Shown here: piece after piece, positions 23,731-31,782 of the stretch
Layout of the letters: each line of letters opens with the position of its first letter
Numbering within the stretch: position 1 is the first letter of the stretch
Assembly: GCA_029262315.1 (NCBI GenBank)
Contig: JAJCZP010000245.1
Location: 1 to 51,720, forward strand
Origin: Deltaproteobacteria bacterium
GTDB taxonomy: Bacteria; Desulfobacterota; Binatia; UTPRO1
DNA: 51,720 nucleotides
Reading direction: 5' to 3'
Position numbers and translations under genes: made by a program
Notes under the pieces: model-generated
What the model was told of the DNA's origin: nothing
Databases searched by the model: none
Seen by the model: the letters and a program-made list of their open reading frames with translations, nothing else

Positions 23731-24867
23731 CTACGCCCCGCGCGACGCATCGCCGCCTTCGATCACAGCCGGAATCGGCGTATCGCCATGTGCGATCACC
23801 CAGCCCCAGTACCTGGTGCGACCCTCCGTCAAACGAAAACGCGTCTTCCCGTTGCCGGCCATTGGCCGAATCTTGATCGGCTTCAACATCTCGCCGTCGC
23901 TCATCTGGCGTGCCAGTTCGGCTGGCCCGGGATGGATACCGAGCGCGTTCGCCCTCGCCTCCGCCAATGTCGTGTACACTGGGCGCCCTTGCTCGTGCTC
24001 GACGACGATCTCTTCGGGGGGCACGCACCGCGTCGGCTGACTGAACGCCGCGCCGAGTCGCTCGCGGTCCGCGGGATCCAGTCGCACGCTGGCGGTCGCC
24101 GCGTTGGCGCGCAGGTGGGATAGTGAGCTCGCTTTCGGAATCGCGATCACCTGCTGCTCTTGCAACAGCCAAGCGAGCGCCAGCTGCGACACCGACAGGC
24201 CGTAGCGCTCCGCCATGACCACCGCGATCGGGAATGCGGCCAGATCAGCGGCCAGGCGCCCGACCGCAAGCGGACTGTACGCGATGAGCGTCAGTTCACG
24301 TGCTCGGCACTCCGGGAGAAGATGCGTTTCGACGCTCCGCTCAAGAAGGCTGTACTCCTGCTGCACGGACACGATGTGCTCACCCGCGGGAGTCGCAAGC
24401 GCCCGCAGTGTTTCTGCCGCCGTACAGTTGCCGAGTCCCAGGAAACGCGCCTTGCCGACCTCGACGAGGCGGCGCATGGTATCGAGCGTTTCGTCGACCG
24501 GAACGTCGTAGCACGGCCAGTGGACCTGCAGCAGGTCGACGTAGTCCGTTCGCATCCGGCGCAGACTCGCCTCGACCGAGGCGATCAGTCCGCCCCGCGT
24601 ACTCGCCGTCGGCGGAAACTTCGTAGCGATCACGACCGAGGAGCGCCGGCCAGTGACCGCGCGGCCCACCAGCTCCTCCGCATGTCCCGCACCGTAACCC
24701 GGAGCCGTGTCGACAAAGCGCATTCCGAGGTCGAACCCTGCCTGCAAACTGCGAATGCAGGCGGCGTCGTTCTGCTCATCGCGAGCGAACGTACCGCCGA
24801 CGCCCATGGTTCCCTGCCCGACGGCAGAGACCGTGACATCGCGTCCTCCCAAACGGCGCTCGCTCAC
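23731..24867 (-). CDS. Aldo/keto reductase fused to ParB-like C-terminal domain (copy 2)
   Basis: A 378-residue paralogue of the gene at 17841-18971. The AKR barrel shows 'LGMRFVDTAPGYGAGHAEELVGRAV', 'VIATKFPP' and 'YVDLLQVHWPCYD'. The C-terminal ParB/Srx-like tail reads 'LKPIKIRPMAGNGKTRFRL', 'EGRTRYWGWVIAHGD' and 'PIPAVI'. Both copies share the 'YWGW' signature where ParB has GxRR. The GTG start overlaps the transketolase stop (GTGA) and has GGAGGTG upstream. Presumably reduces a carbonyl on a sugar intermediate; two copies suggest two different reductions. Confidence 0.85.
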   Translation of the reverse strand: MSERRLGGRDVTVSAVGQGTMGVGGTFARDEQNDAACIRSLQAGFDLGMRFVDTAPGYGAGHAEELVGRAVTGRRSSVVIATKFPPTASTRGGLIASVEASLRRMRTDYVDLLQVHWPCYDVPVDETLDTMRRLVEVGKARFLGLGNCTAAETLRALATPAGEHIVSVQQEYSLLERSVETHLLPECRARELTLIAYSPLAVGRLAADLAAFPIAVVMAERYGLSVSQLALAWLLQEQQVIAIPKASSLSHLRANAATASVRLDPADRERLGAAFSQPTRCVPPEEIVVEHEQGRPVYTTLAEARANALGIHPGPAELARQMSDGEMLKPIKIRPMAGNGKTRFRLTEGRTRYWGWVIAHGDTPIPAVIEGGDASRGA

Positions 24868-25850
24868 GCCCGCACCTCCGTTCCTGCCCTCGCCATGCCC
24901 GGCGTGCGATCGCGACGCGCCGACCCATCGGCCTGCAGCACGCGGACAATGCCCGCAGCGTCGATCCCGGCCACCCGCTCCGCTCCGGCTCGGCCGGTCG
25001 CGCCCAGATACACGTCATCGTTCAGCGAGAGTCGACGAAACGTCGGGTTCACTCCCTCGTCGGCGATCAGTTCGGCCACCAACGAGCCCAGTCCTCCCAC
25101 ACTCGAATGCTCCTCGACCGTCACCACGAGCGGGGCCGCCCGAAGCAACGGTCGAAGCAAGCTTTCGGGCACTGGCTTCAAGCGAAAGCAGTCGACCACC
25201 GTCGCGTCGACACCCGAGTCGCGCGCATGGGCTGCCGCCGTCACCGCGCGCCCGACTGAACACCCGGTCGCAATGACGAGCGCATCCTTCCCCGTCGCGA
25301 GCACACGTGCACCCGCACCGAGCTCGGCGGCGGAGAGCGTGGCGTGCGGTTCAGGAGCCTCCTTGTCCATTCGGATGAATGCCGGCCCCCGGGCCGCGGC
25401 CGCTTCGTATACGACGGCGCCGGCCGTCATCCCGTCGGCCGGGTTGTAGACAGTCATCCCGGGGAGCGCGCGCAGCAGTCCGATGTCGTAGATCCCGTGA
25501 TGGGTCGGCCCATCTGCACCGTACGAAAGACCACTCCCGACACCGAGTCCGATGACGGGAAGCCGATGGGCACACACGTCCAGGCGCAGCTGCTCATAGC
25601 ACCGAGCTGTCACGTGGGAGAGAATTCCGTAAGTGAACACTAGGTTCCCGCCGAGGGCCAACCCTGCCGCGACCGAGATCATGTTCTGCTCGGCGATCCC
25701 GACATTGATGACCTGCGCTGGCCGCGTAGCACGCAGCGCATCGAGCCCGAGGGCACCCATATCGTTGGTGAGCACGAACACGCGCGGATCCTGCGCCGCA
25801 CGCTGCGCAATCGCGTCGAACACCGCGTCGCGTGGATCCAAACCGGCCAT
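24864..25850 (-). CDS. Transketolase, C-terminal subunit
   Basis: A 328-residue transketolase pyrimidine-binding plus C-terminal domain. The TPP-activating Glu is in 'VINVGIAEQNMISVAAGLAL'. Further family blocks are 'SYGADGPTHHGIYDIGLLRALPGMTVYNPAD' (in part) and 'VVTVEEHSSVGGLGS'. The start shares one base with the stop of the N-terminal subunit (TGATG), which fixes stoichiometric co-translation. Split transketolases of this kind are common in secondary and surface-sugar clusters, where they move two-carbon ketol units. Here the acceptor is probably a sugar of the glycan pathway (inference). Confidence 0.9.
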   Translation of the reverse strand: MAGLDPRDAVFDAIAQRAAQDPRVFVLTNDMGALGLDALRATRPAQVINVGIAEQNMISVAAGLALGGNLVFTYGILSHVTARCYEQLRLDVCAHRLPVIGLGVGSGLSYGADGPTHHGIYDIGLLRALPGMTVYNPADGMTAGAVVYEAAAARGPAFIRMDKEAPEPHATLSAAELGAGARVLATGKDALVIATGCSVGRAVTAAAHARDSGVDATVVDCFRLKPVPESLLRPLLRAAPLVVTVEEHSSVGGLGSLVAELIADEGVNPTFRRLSLNDDVYLGATGRAGAERVAGIDAAGIVRVLQADGSARRDRTPGMARAGTEVRA

Positions 25851-26677
25851 CAGCTCACCCCTTCGAGCGCGTGGACCAGCTGGGACCTGGCCTCGTCGAT
25901 CTCTGATCCGCGCGGCATGCGATGGTGCCAGGATTCGGACGATTCCATGAAGCTGACGCCCTTCCCTTTGATGGTCTCCGCGATCACGACTCGTGGCGGT
26001 CCGCTGCGGCCGCGCGGCAGGTCGTCGCACGCCGTCTGGAGCGCGCCGATATCGTGACCATCAACCTCGCGAACGTCCCACCCGACCGCCCGCCACCGAT
26101 CAGCGAACGGCTCGAGCGCGGAGCTACGCTCAGTCGATGTCGTGGCACCCAGACGATTGCGGTCGACAATGGCGAGCAGATTGCCGAGCCGATGATGGCT
26201 CGCGAACGCCGCGGCCTCCCAGATCGACCCTTCATGACATTCTCCATCGCCGAGTACGGTCGCGGCGATCCACTCGGCACCCTCGTGCCGTGCGCTGAGC
26301 GCCAACCCCGCGGCGAGTCCCAATCCATGGCCCAACGAGCCAGACACGACCTCCACACCCGGAAGCAGTGGATCCGGATGCCCCGCGATCCGGCTGCCAT
26401 CGCGGGCAAAGGTGGCGAGCTCGCTCGACGGAAAGAACCCCAGATCAGCCAGGAGCGCGTACAACGTGAGACAGCCATGCCCTTTGCTGAGTATGAATCG
26501 GTCACGGGCAAGCCAGGCTGGATCGCCGGGACGCACGCGTAGCACTCCCCCATGGAAGAGCGTCACGCCGATCTCCACCCAGGAGAACGCTGGTGGCACG
26601 TGCCCCTTGCCGGCGGCAAGCGCCGTCTCCATCACCTGTAGGCGAACAGCTGCCGCCTTCTGCTCCAGCGCGTCCAC
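25850..26677 (-). CDS. Transketolase, N-terminal subunit
   Basis: A 275-residue TPP-binding half. It has 'RDRFILSKGHGCLTLYALLA', 'GSLGHGLGLAAGLALSAR' and the TPP/Mg motif beginning 'GDGECHEGSIWEAAAF' and ending about 30 residues later in 'DRN'. It begins with GTG 3 nt after the methyltransferase stop. It pairs with 24864-25850 to make one functional enzyme. Full-length housekeeping transketolase is about 650 residues; the split form and operon location argue for a dedicated biosynthetic role. Confidence 0.9.
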   Translation of the reverse strand: MDALEQKAAAVRLQVMETALAAGKGHVPPAFSWVEIGVTLFHGGVLRVRPGDPAWLARDRFILSKGHGCLTLYALLADLGFFPSSELATFARDGSRIAGHPDPLLPGVEVVSGSLGHGLGLAAGLALSARHEGAEWIAATVLGDGECHEGSIWEAAAFASHHRLGNLLAIVDRNRLGATTSTERSSALEPFADRWRAVGWDVREVDGHDIGALQTACDDLPRGRSGPPRVVIAETIKGKGVSFMESSESWHHRMPRGSEIDEARSQLVHALEGVS

Positions 26678-26680
26678 GAA

Positions 26681-27694
26681 TTAGCTTCCCCGACGTGGGC
26701 GCCACGCGAGGCTCACCCATCCATCGTGATAGAGGCTCCCAAGATGCTTCTTCACGTGCAGGATCTCGACCTGCCCGCGTTGCTCGAGCGCGCGCAGCTC
26801 CGAGAGGTAGCCCCGCAGGTACCCGCGCTTCTCGGCATAGCGTGCCGCCACGAAATCGAAGAGGGATTCCGGATCGTAGAGTTCGTGCACCGGCTCGAGA
26901 TGCACGCACATCGCGGGATTCGCCGCGCGTAGATAGTCGAGCATCGGTCCGAACGATGTCCCGAGCTGCTCCAATGCACCGAAGGTCACGATCCCCGCGT
27001 CGGGCGCGACCGCGCAACTCGTATCGGGGTGCAGCATGTCGAATCGCCGGCCCGCGATATCGAGGTCCAGCGTACTCGACACCTTGGCGAGGACCTTCTG
27101 CGAGGCCGTCGCCCAATCGAGCCCGGTATACGACCGATCCGGACGGCTCTGCGCGAACGCCACCAGGTTGTGCCCTGGGCCGCACCCAAACTCGTAGACG
27201 CTCCTCACGTCACGAAGAAACGTCTCGCTGAACCACGCCTGCATCACGCGCACGAAGTCCGCTTCGAACGTTCCGGCCTTCGGCCGCACATACTCGCCAT
27301 CGAGGCGCACGATCCGCCGCTCGGGCCTCAGGTAGTGCGGCCACAACTCCTCTGGCCGACCGCCCGATGCTTCGAACCGTGCCAACACATCCCCCCAACC
27401 GTTCTCCCACGCCTCGATGCGTGCCGGCCCTGCGACGGAGAGGTCCCCCTCGAGCGCCTGGAGCACCCCGAGCACGATGGCGTCTCGCGCCCGGCCGCCC
27501 AACACCTCGTAGTCGAAGTCCGCCGCATGAATGATCTCTCGACACCGCGCCGGCACGCTCTCGGGCGTTATCCCGAGGAGCGACGCGAAGCCCTCGATGT
27601 CGAGCGTGCGCGTCTCGCCTTCACGCGGCGCGCCACATTCGTCTACGCCCGCCGGGCGCGCGTTCCGTTCAACTTCCCGTTCCAGCCCGTGCAC
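26681..27694 (-). CDS. Class I SAM-dependent methyltransferase
   Basis: About 337 residues. Motif I is 'VYEFGCGPGHNLVAFAQS' in the middle of the protein, followed by 'YTGLDWA', 'FDMLHPD' and 'IVTFGALEQLG'. About 150 N-terminal residues precede the catalytic domain. The GTG at 27694 is chosen for its GGGGAGAGG site; it overlaps the preceding kinase gene by 26 nt. A much longer upstream frame lies inside that kinase and is not real. Likely a sugar O-, N- or C-methyltransferase of the glycan pathway; substrate unknown. Confidence 0.8.
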   Translation of the reverse strand: MHGLEREVERNARPAGVDECGAPREGETRTLDIEGFASLLGITPESVPARCREIIHAADFDYEVLGGRARDAIVLGVLQALEGDLSVAGPARIEAWENGWGDVLARFEASGGRPEELWPHYLRPERRIVRLDGEYVRPKAGTFEADFVRVMQAWFSETFLRDVRSVYEFGCGPGHNLVAFAQSRPDRSYTGLDWATASQKVLAKVSSTLDLDIAGRRFDMLHPDTSCAVAPDAGIVTFGALEQLGTSFGPMLDYLRAANPAMCVHLEPVHELYDPESLFDFVAARYAEKRGYLRGYLSELRALEQRGQVEILHVKKHLGSLYHDGWVSLAWRPRRGS

Positions 27695-28766
27695 TGATCC
27701 TCTCCCCTCGCACCCGCCGTCCCACCGTCGCGCGCGGCGCCTTTTGCGGCCGCTTCTCCAACGTCGGAGCTTCGCTCCACGATCCGTAGTGAATGATGCG
27801 ACTCCCCTCGTGCTCGAACGCGAAAGGCACATGGAGATACCCCTGCAGCGCGCGCAGCACCGCCTCACGCCGGCGTGGAGGCACGTAGAACACCATGAAC
27901 CCTGAGCCGCCCGCGCCGAGCAACTTGCCGCCGAGCGCACCGTGCTTCATCGCTTTCTGATAGACGTCCTCGACCACCAGGCTCGCCACGCGTGAGCTGA
28001 GCTGGCGCTTCAAACTCCAGGTCTCGTGCAGAAGCGCCCCGAATGCATCGATGTCGGTATCCGATGCGAGGATCTGCACTCCCTCGTCGACCATGGCGCG
28101 CATACGACGCACCACGGCCCGCCGCTCGGACAGATTCGCCACGACGTCCGCCGCCACCTCCGAAGCCAGGCGGCTGGTGCCCGTGTAGAACAGAAGCAAT
28201 CGTTCCTGCAGATCAGCGATTCGCGTGGGGGCAACGGTGACGGGATCGACGATGATCTCGCCGCCCTGCTGAAACTCGATGCGGTTCAGTCCGCCGTATG
28301 CCGCCGCCACCTGGTCCTGCGAGCCGACGTTGTCTCCCATGCGCTCCTGCTCGAGCTCGATCGCCTTCCGTGCCAACTCCTGCTTGCCGATCATCTGCCC
28401 GCGAAACGCTGTCAGTGCTTGAATCAGGCCCACAGCGAAGGACGAGCTCGATCCCATACCGGCCCGCGCAGGCAGATCGCCCTGATGGTGAATCTCGAGG
28501 CCGACCGAGTCGTCGAATTCGAGAAATCGCATACCTTCACGCACGGTCGGGTGCAGAATCTCGGCCACGGTCGACACGGTCTCGACGTGTGACCAGACGA
28601 CCCGGTGCTTGGTCGTGAAGAACGGCGGCAAATGCCGCACGGTCAGGTAGCAGTACTTGTCGATCGTCGTCGACAGTACCGCGCCGCCTTCAGCGCGATA
28701 CCACGCCGGATAGTCACTGCCGCCGCCGAAGAACGACAGCCGATATGGGGCTCGCGCAATGATCAT
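27669..28766 (-). CDS. hddA: GHMP kinase, D-glycero-D-manno-heptose-7-phosphate kinase-like
   Basis: A 365-residue GHMP kinase. The N-terminus 'IIARAPYRLSFFGGGSDYPAWY' and the ATP loop 'PARAGMGSSSSFAVGLIQAL' are characteristic of the HddA/fucokinase-like branch, and 'KLLGAGGSGFMVFYV' is motif 3. HddA phosphorylates heptose 7-phosphate at C1 en route to GDP-heptose. A C-terminal extension of about 35 basic residues overlaps the next gene. ATGA overlap with the upstream GMD-like gene. With the nucleotidyltransferase at 31779 it forms a likely kinase/guanylyltransferase pair; a related sugar kinase remains possible. Confidence 0.83.
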   Translation of the reverse strand: MIIARAPYRLSFFGGGSDYPAWYRAEGGAVLSTTIDKYCYLTVRHLPPFFTTKHRVVWSHVETVSTVAEILHPTVREGMRFLEFDDSVGLEIHHQGDLPARAGMGSSSSFAVGLIQALTAFRGQMIGKQELARKAIELEQERMGDNVGSQDQVAAAYGGLNRIEFQQGGEIIVDPVTVAPTRIADLQERLLLFYTGTSRLASEVAADVVANLSERRAVVRRMRAMVDEGVQILASDTDIDAFGALLHETWSLKRQLSSRVASLVVEDVYQKAMKHGALGGKLLGAGGSGFMVFYVPPRRREAVLRALQGYLHVPFAFEHEGSRIIHYGSWSEAPTLEKRPQKAPRATVGRRVRGERISARAGTGS

Positions 28767-29743
28767 GCGGCCAGTGTCAGCGGGTCCCGCAGCCGACTGC
28801 GATGATACTCGAGAAGATCTTCCAGGGTCTGCTCGAGCGGTATCTCCGGGCGCCACCCTGTGGCCGTACGGAACTTGCTCGTGTCGGGCACCTGCAGTGT
28901 GACATCCGATGGCCGCACCAGCGCCGGATCCACCTCGTGGGCGATCGGACAGGTAGCCATGCCCTTCAGCAGCTCGAGCATCTGACCGACCGTCATCGTG
29001 CGGTCGCCGCCGACGTTGTACACCTCACCTGCTGGGCACTTCTCCAGAAGCAGCCAGTACGCGCGTACCGCATCACGGACGTCTGCGAAGGTGCGCACAC
29101 TGTCCAGGTTTCCGACCCGAAGTGGCGGCACCATGACGCCGGCCTCGATCTCGGCGATCTGCTTGGCGAACGCACTCTCGGCGAAGACATCACCACGCCG
29201 TGGCCCGGTGTGCGTGAACATGCGCGTGCGAACCGTACGGATGCCGTACGAGAGAAAGTACTGGCGCGCCACCATGTCCTCGCCGACCTTCGACACCGCG
29301 TAGGGGCTCGCTGGACGAAACTCGTTGGTCTCCCGGATCGGTAGCTCGCCTTCAGCGACCTGCCCGTACACCTCGGACGAGCTACAGATGTGAATTTTCG
29401 GATCCTGCTTCGTGATCCGCACCGCGTCGAGCAGGTTCGTCGTGCCGATCACGTTGGTGTGCATGGTGTCGGCCGGAGCAACGAAGCTCGCGGACACGTA
29501 CGACTGTGCCGCCAGATGGAATATCCAGTCTGGGCGCACCGTCTCGAGAAGACGGACGAGCGAGTGCAGGTCGCGCAGCTCGGCTTCGTGCAGGAAGACA
29601 CGATCGCGACATTCACGAATGTTCACGAGCGGGCTGCGCCAGCGCACGAGTCCGTGCACCTCGACGTCCGGATGCTCCCGCAGCACGTACTCGGCCAGGT
29701 GGCTTCCCACCATGCCGGTGATGCCAGTGATTAGAATCCGCAT
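28763..29743 (-). CDS. GDP-mannose 4,6-dehydratase-like SDR
   Basis: A 326-residue extended SDR. It has 'ILITGITGMVGSHLAEYVL', 'DWIFHLAAQSYVSASFVAP', 'ICSSSEVYGQV' and an intact YxxxK in 'ASPYAVSKVGEDMVARQYF', followed by 'TRMFTHTGPRRGDVFAES'. This is the pattern of GDP-mannose (or GDP-heptose) 4,6-dehydratases, which make a 4-keto-6-deoxy sugar. The ATG at 29743 has GGGGGAG upstream. Beside an HddA-like kinase, GDP-heptose is a plausible substrate. Confidence 0.88.
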   Translation of the reverse strand: MRILITGITGMVGSHLAEYVLREHPDVEVHGLVRWRSPLVNIRECRDRVFLHEAELRDLHSLVRLLETVRPDWIFHLAAQSYVSASFVAPADTMHTNVIGTTNLLDAVRITKQDPKIHICSSSEVYGQVAEGELPIRETNEFRPASPYAVSKVGEDMVARQYFLSYGIRTVRTRMFTHTGPRRGDVFAESAFAKQIAEIEAGVMVPPLRVGNLDSVRTFADVRDAVRAYWLLLEKCPAGEVYNVGGDRTMTVGQMLELLKGMATCPIAHEVDPALVRPSDVTLQVPDTSKFRTATGWRPEIPLEQTLEDLLEYHRSRLRDPLTLAA

Positions 29744-29753
29744 GGGCTCCCCC

Positions 29754-30851
29754 TCAAAACGGTCCTTTGAAACGCTTGTAGACATCGGCCATCGACGCAT
29801 CGTCGGGGAGCGGCACGTCGCGCCCCTCCCGGCCCAAGACCAGTGTCGCCAACTCTTGCGTCAACCGACGCAGGTTGGGATAGAATTCGTCCTCCAAGAC
29901 TTTGGCGGTCGGACACGGCGCCGGCGCCATCCCGAGCGTCACCACCGGCGCGGTGAGCGCCATCGGCATGCGCTCGCATACGATCCGGCAGATCTCCGCG
30001 CAGACGCCGTAGGCCTTCCATGACGTATCGGCGACCAGCAATCGGCCCGTACGCTCGACGCTTTCCATGATCACCCGCGTGTCGGGATGCGACACGCAGT
30101 TCAGGTCGATAACCTCGATCTCGATGCCGGCGTGCTGCGCGAGATGGTCCGCTGCGCGCAGTGCCTCGAGGACCATGATCGAGGTCGCCACCACCGTCGC
30201 GGCACCGCCCCGACGCACGACCCGCGCCCCCAGCGGGGTATCACCCGTCGCCGCGGCCTCGGCACCAACCCGGAAGTTCACGTCGTACAACAGGCGATGC
30301 TCCAGGCTGATGACGGGACCTCGATGATGCTCGATGATCCACGGATAAGTCTGCAAGATGGCATCGGCGCTCGCGGGGGCGAGGACGAGCAACCCCGGCA
30401 CGTGCGCGAACATCGACTGCAGGCTCTGCGAGTGCTGCGCCCCCTGGCCCCAGCTGCGCCCGATGATCATGCGGACCAACATCGGAACCTCGAACCGTCC
30501 ACCGAACATGTAGCGGTACTTGGCCGCGAGATTGACGATCTGGTTCATCGCCAGTAGTGCGAAGTCCACTCGAATGTGTGTCTGAATCGGATAGAGGCCG
30601 TTCAGCGCCGCGCCGACGGCAATTCCCGTCATGCCCTCCTCGGCGAGCGGTGTATCCATCACCCGCCCCGCGCCGAATTCCTCGGCCAGCCCGAGCGTGG
30701 ATCCGAACGTCCCCTTGTGATCGTCGACACCCTGCCCGAGAATCACGACGTTCGGATCACGCGTCATCGCGTCATGCATGGAGCGATGCAGCGCATCCCG
30801 ATAGGTGCAGACGGCCCCGAGGTCGTCGTTGAGCTTGTGAGCGACCCCCAT
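29754..30851 (-). CDS. TPP-dependent dehydrogenase E1 component, beta subunit
   Basis: A 365-residue E1-beta-like protein. It has 'YRDALHRSMHDAMTRDPNVVILGQGV', the TPP Glu region 'DTPLAEEGMTGIAVGAALNGL', 'HSQSLQSMFAHVPGLLVLAP' and the C-terminal 'LLVADTSWKAYGVCAEI'. It starts one base after the E1-alpha stop. No lipoyl E2 or E3 gene is in this operon. In several deoxysugar clusters a similar E1 pair transfers a two-carbon acyl unit to a keto-sugar, which fits the surrounding genes better than central metabolism (inference from context). Confidence 0.88.
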   Translation of the reverse strand: MGVAHKLNDDLGAVCTYRDALHRSMHDAMTRDPNVVILGQGVDDHKGTFGSTLGLAEEFGAGRVMDTPLAEEGMTGIAVGAALNGLYPIQTHIRVDFALLAMNQIVNLAAKYRYMFGGRFEVPMLVRMIIGRSWGQGAQHSQSLQSMFAHVPGLLVLAPASADAILQTYPWIIEHHRGPVISLEHRLLYDVNFRVGAEAAATGDTPLGARVVRRGGAATVVATSIMVLEALRAADHLAQHAGIEIEVIDLNCVSHPDTRVIMESVERTGRLLVADTSWKAYGVCAEICRIVCERMPMALTAPVVTLGMAPAPCPTAKVLEDEFYPNLRRLTQELATLVLGREGRDVPLPDDASMADVYKRFKGPF

Positions 30852-30852
30852 G

Positions 30853-31782
30853 TCAGGCCACGTCCGCGAGCAGCGCATCGCTGCTCGGCCACGGACTCGC
30901 CTCGGCGAAGGCCACGGCGTCGTCGATCTCAGCGGCAATCTCAGCCGTCCACCGCGCAACGAGGTCGGCCTCGCAACACAACGGATCCCGGCGCTTCCAC
31001 TCCGCCGCTACCTCGGCCGAGCGATAGCCGGCCGCATAGTCCTCCCCGACCCCTACGTGCTCCATGTAGCGCTCCGTCTTGCACTCGACCAGGACAGGCC
31101 CCTCGCCCGTGCGGACCTTGCTGACCGCGTCAGCGAGCACCGCGCGCACGGCCATGAAGTCGTAGCCGTCCTCGCACACCGCAACGTTGATGCCGTAACC
31201 CCGCGCGTGCTCCGCGATACCGAACGCCTGCCGCGCCTCGCGTGGCGAATGCACAGCTAGCCCGTTGTTCTCACACAACAACACGACGGGCAGTCGATGC
31301 AGCGCCGCGAAGTTGAGTGACTCGTGATAGACCCCCTGCTCGGTCGCGCCATCCCCGAAGACCGCCAAAGCAACCTGATCGAGCTTGCGGTGCCGCGCGG
31401 CGAGTGCCGAGCCCACGGCATGCGGGATCGTACTCGCCACCACCGCCGATGCGCCCATGAAGCCGACCTCGGGCGCGGCGAGGTGCATCGACCCCGCTTT
31501 GCCGCCGCCGCAGCCGGTCGCCTTGCCGTACAACTCGGCGAACATGGCGCGCATGTTGCCGCCCTTCGCCAGGTAAAATGCATGACCGCGGTAGGTGCCA
31601 AAAACGAGATCCCGGGCCGCCAGCGCGTCACACGCACCAACAGCGACGGCTTCCTGTCCGATGGATAGGTGAACCGGGCTCTGAATCTTGTCCGACGGAT
31701 ACAGCGCGATGATCCGCTCTTCGACGAGTCGAATGCGGAGCGCGGCGTGAAACAACCGTTCGTACGTATCAGCAACGCTCAT
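30853..31782 (-). CDS. TPP-dependent dehydrogenase E1 component, alpha subunit
   Basis: A 309-residue E1-alpha-like protein. It has 'SIGQEAVAVGACDALAARD', 'GKATGCGGGKAGSMHLAAPE' and the TPP motif starting 'FGDGATEQGVYHESLNF' and closing with 'CENNGLAVHSP'. The ATG overlaps the nucleotidyltransferase stop (ATGA). It forms a heterotetrameric E1 with the next gene. It is shorter than mitochondrial-type E1-alpha and like bacterial acetoin/branched-chain E1-alpha. Substrate unknown. Confidence 0.9.
   Translation of the reverse strand: MSVADTYERLFHAALRIRLVEERIIALYPSDKIQSPVHLSIGQEAVAVGACDALAARDLVFGTYRGHAFYLAKGGNMRAMFAELYGKATGCGGGKAGSMHLAAPEVGFMGASAVVASTIPHAVGSALAARHRKLDQVALAVFGDGATEQGVYHESLNFAALHRLPVVLLCENNGLAVHSPREARQAFGIAEHARGYGINVAVCEDGYDFMAVRAVLADAVSKVRTGEGPVLVECKTERYMEHVGVGEDYAAGYRSAEVAAEWKRRDPLCCEADLVARWTAEIAAEIDDAVAFAEASPWPSSDALLADVA

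Noticed and set aside
26681-27940. Extended 419-residue methyltransferase
   Set aside because: The extra N-terminus lies inside the heptose-kinase frame and is Arg/Cys-rich nonsense; GTG 27694 has a good ribosome site.
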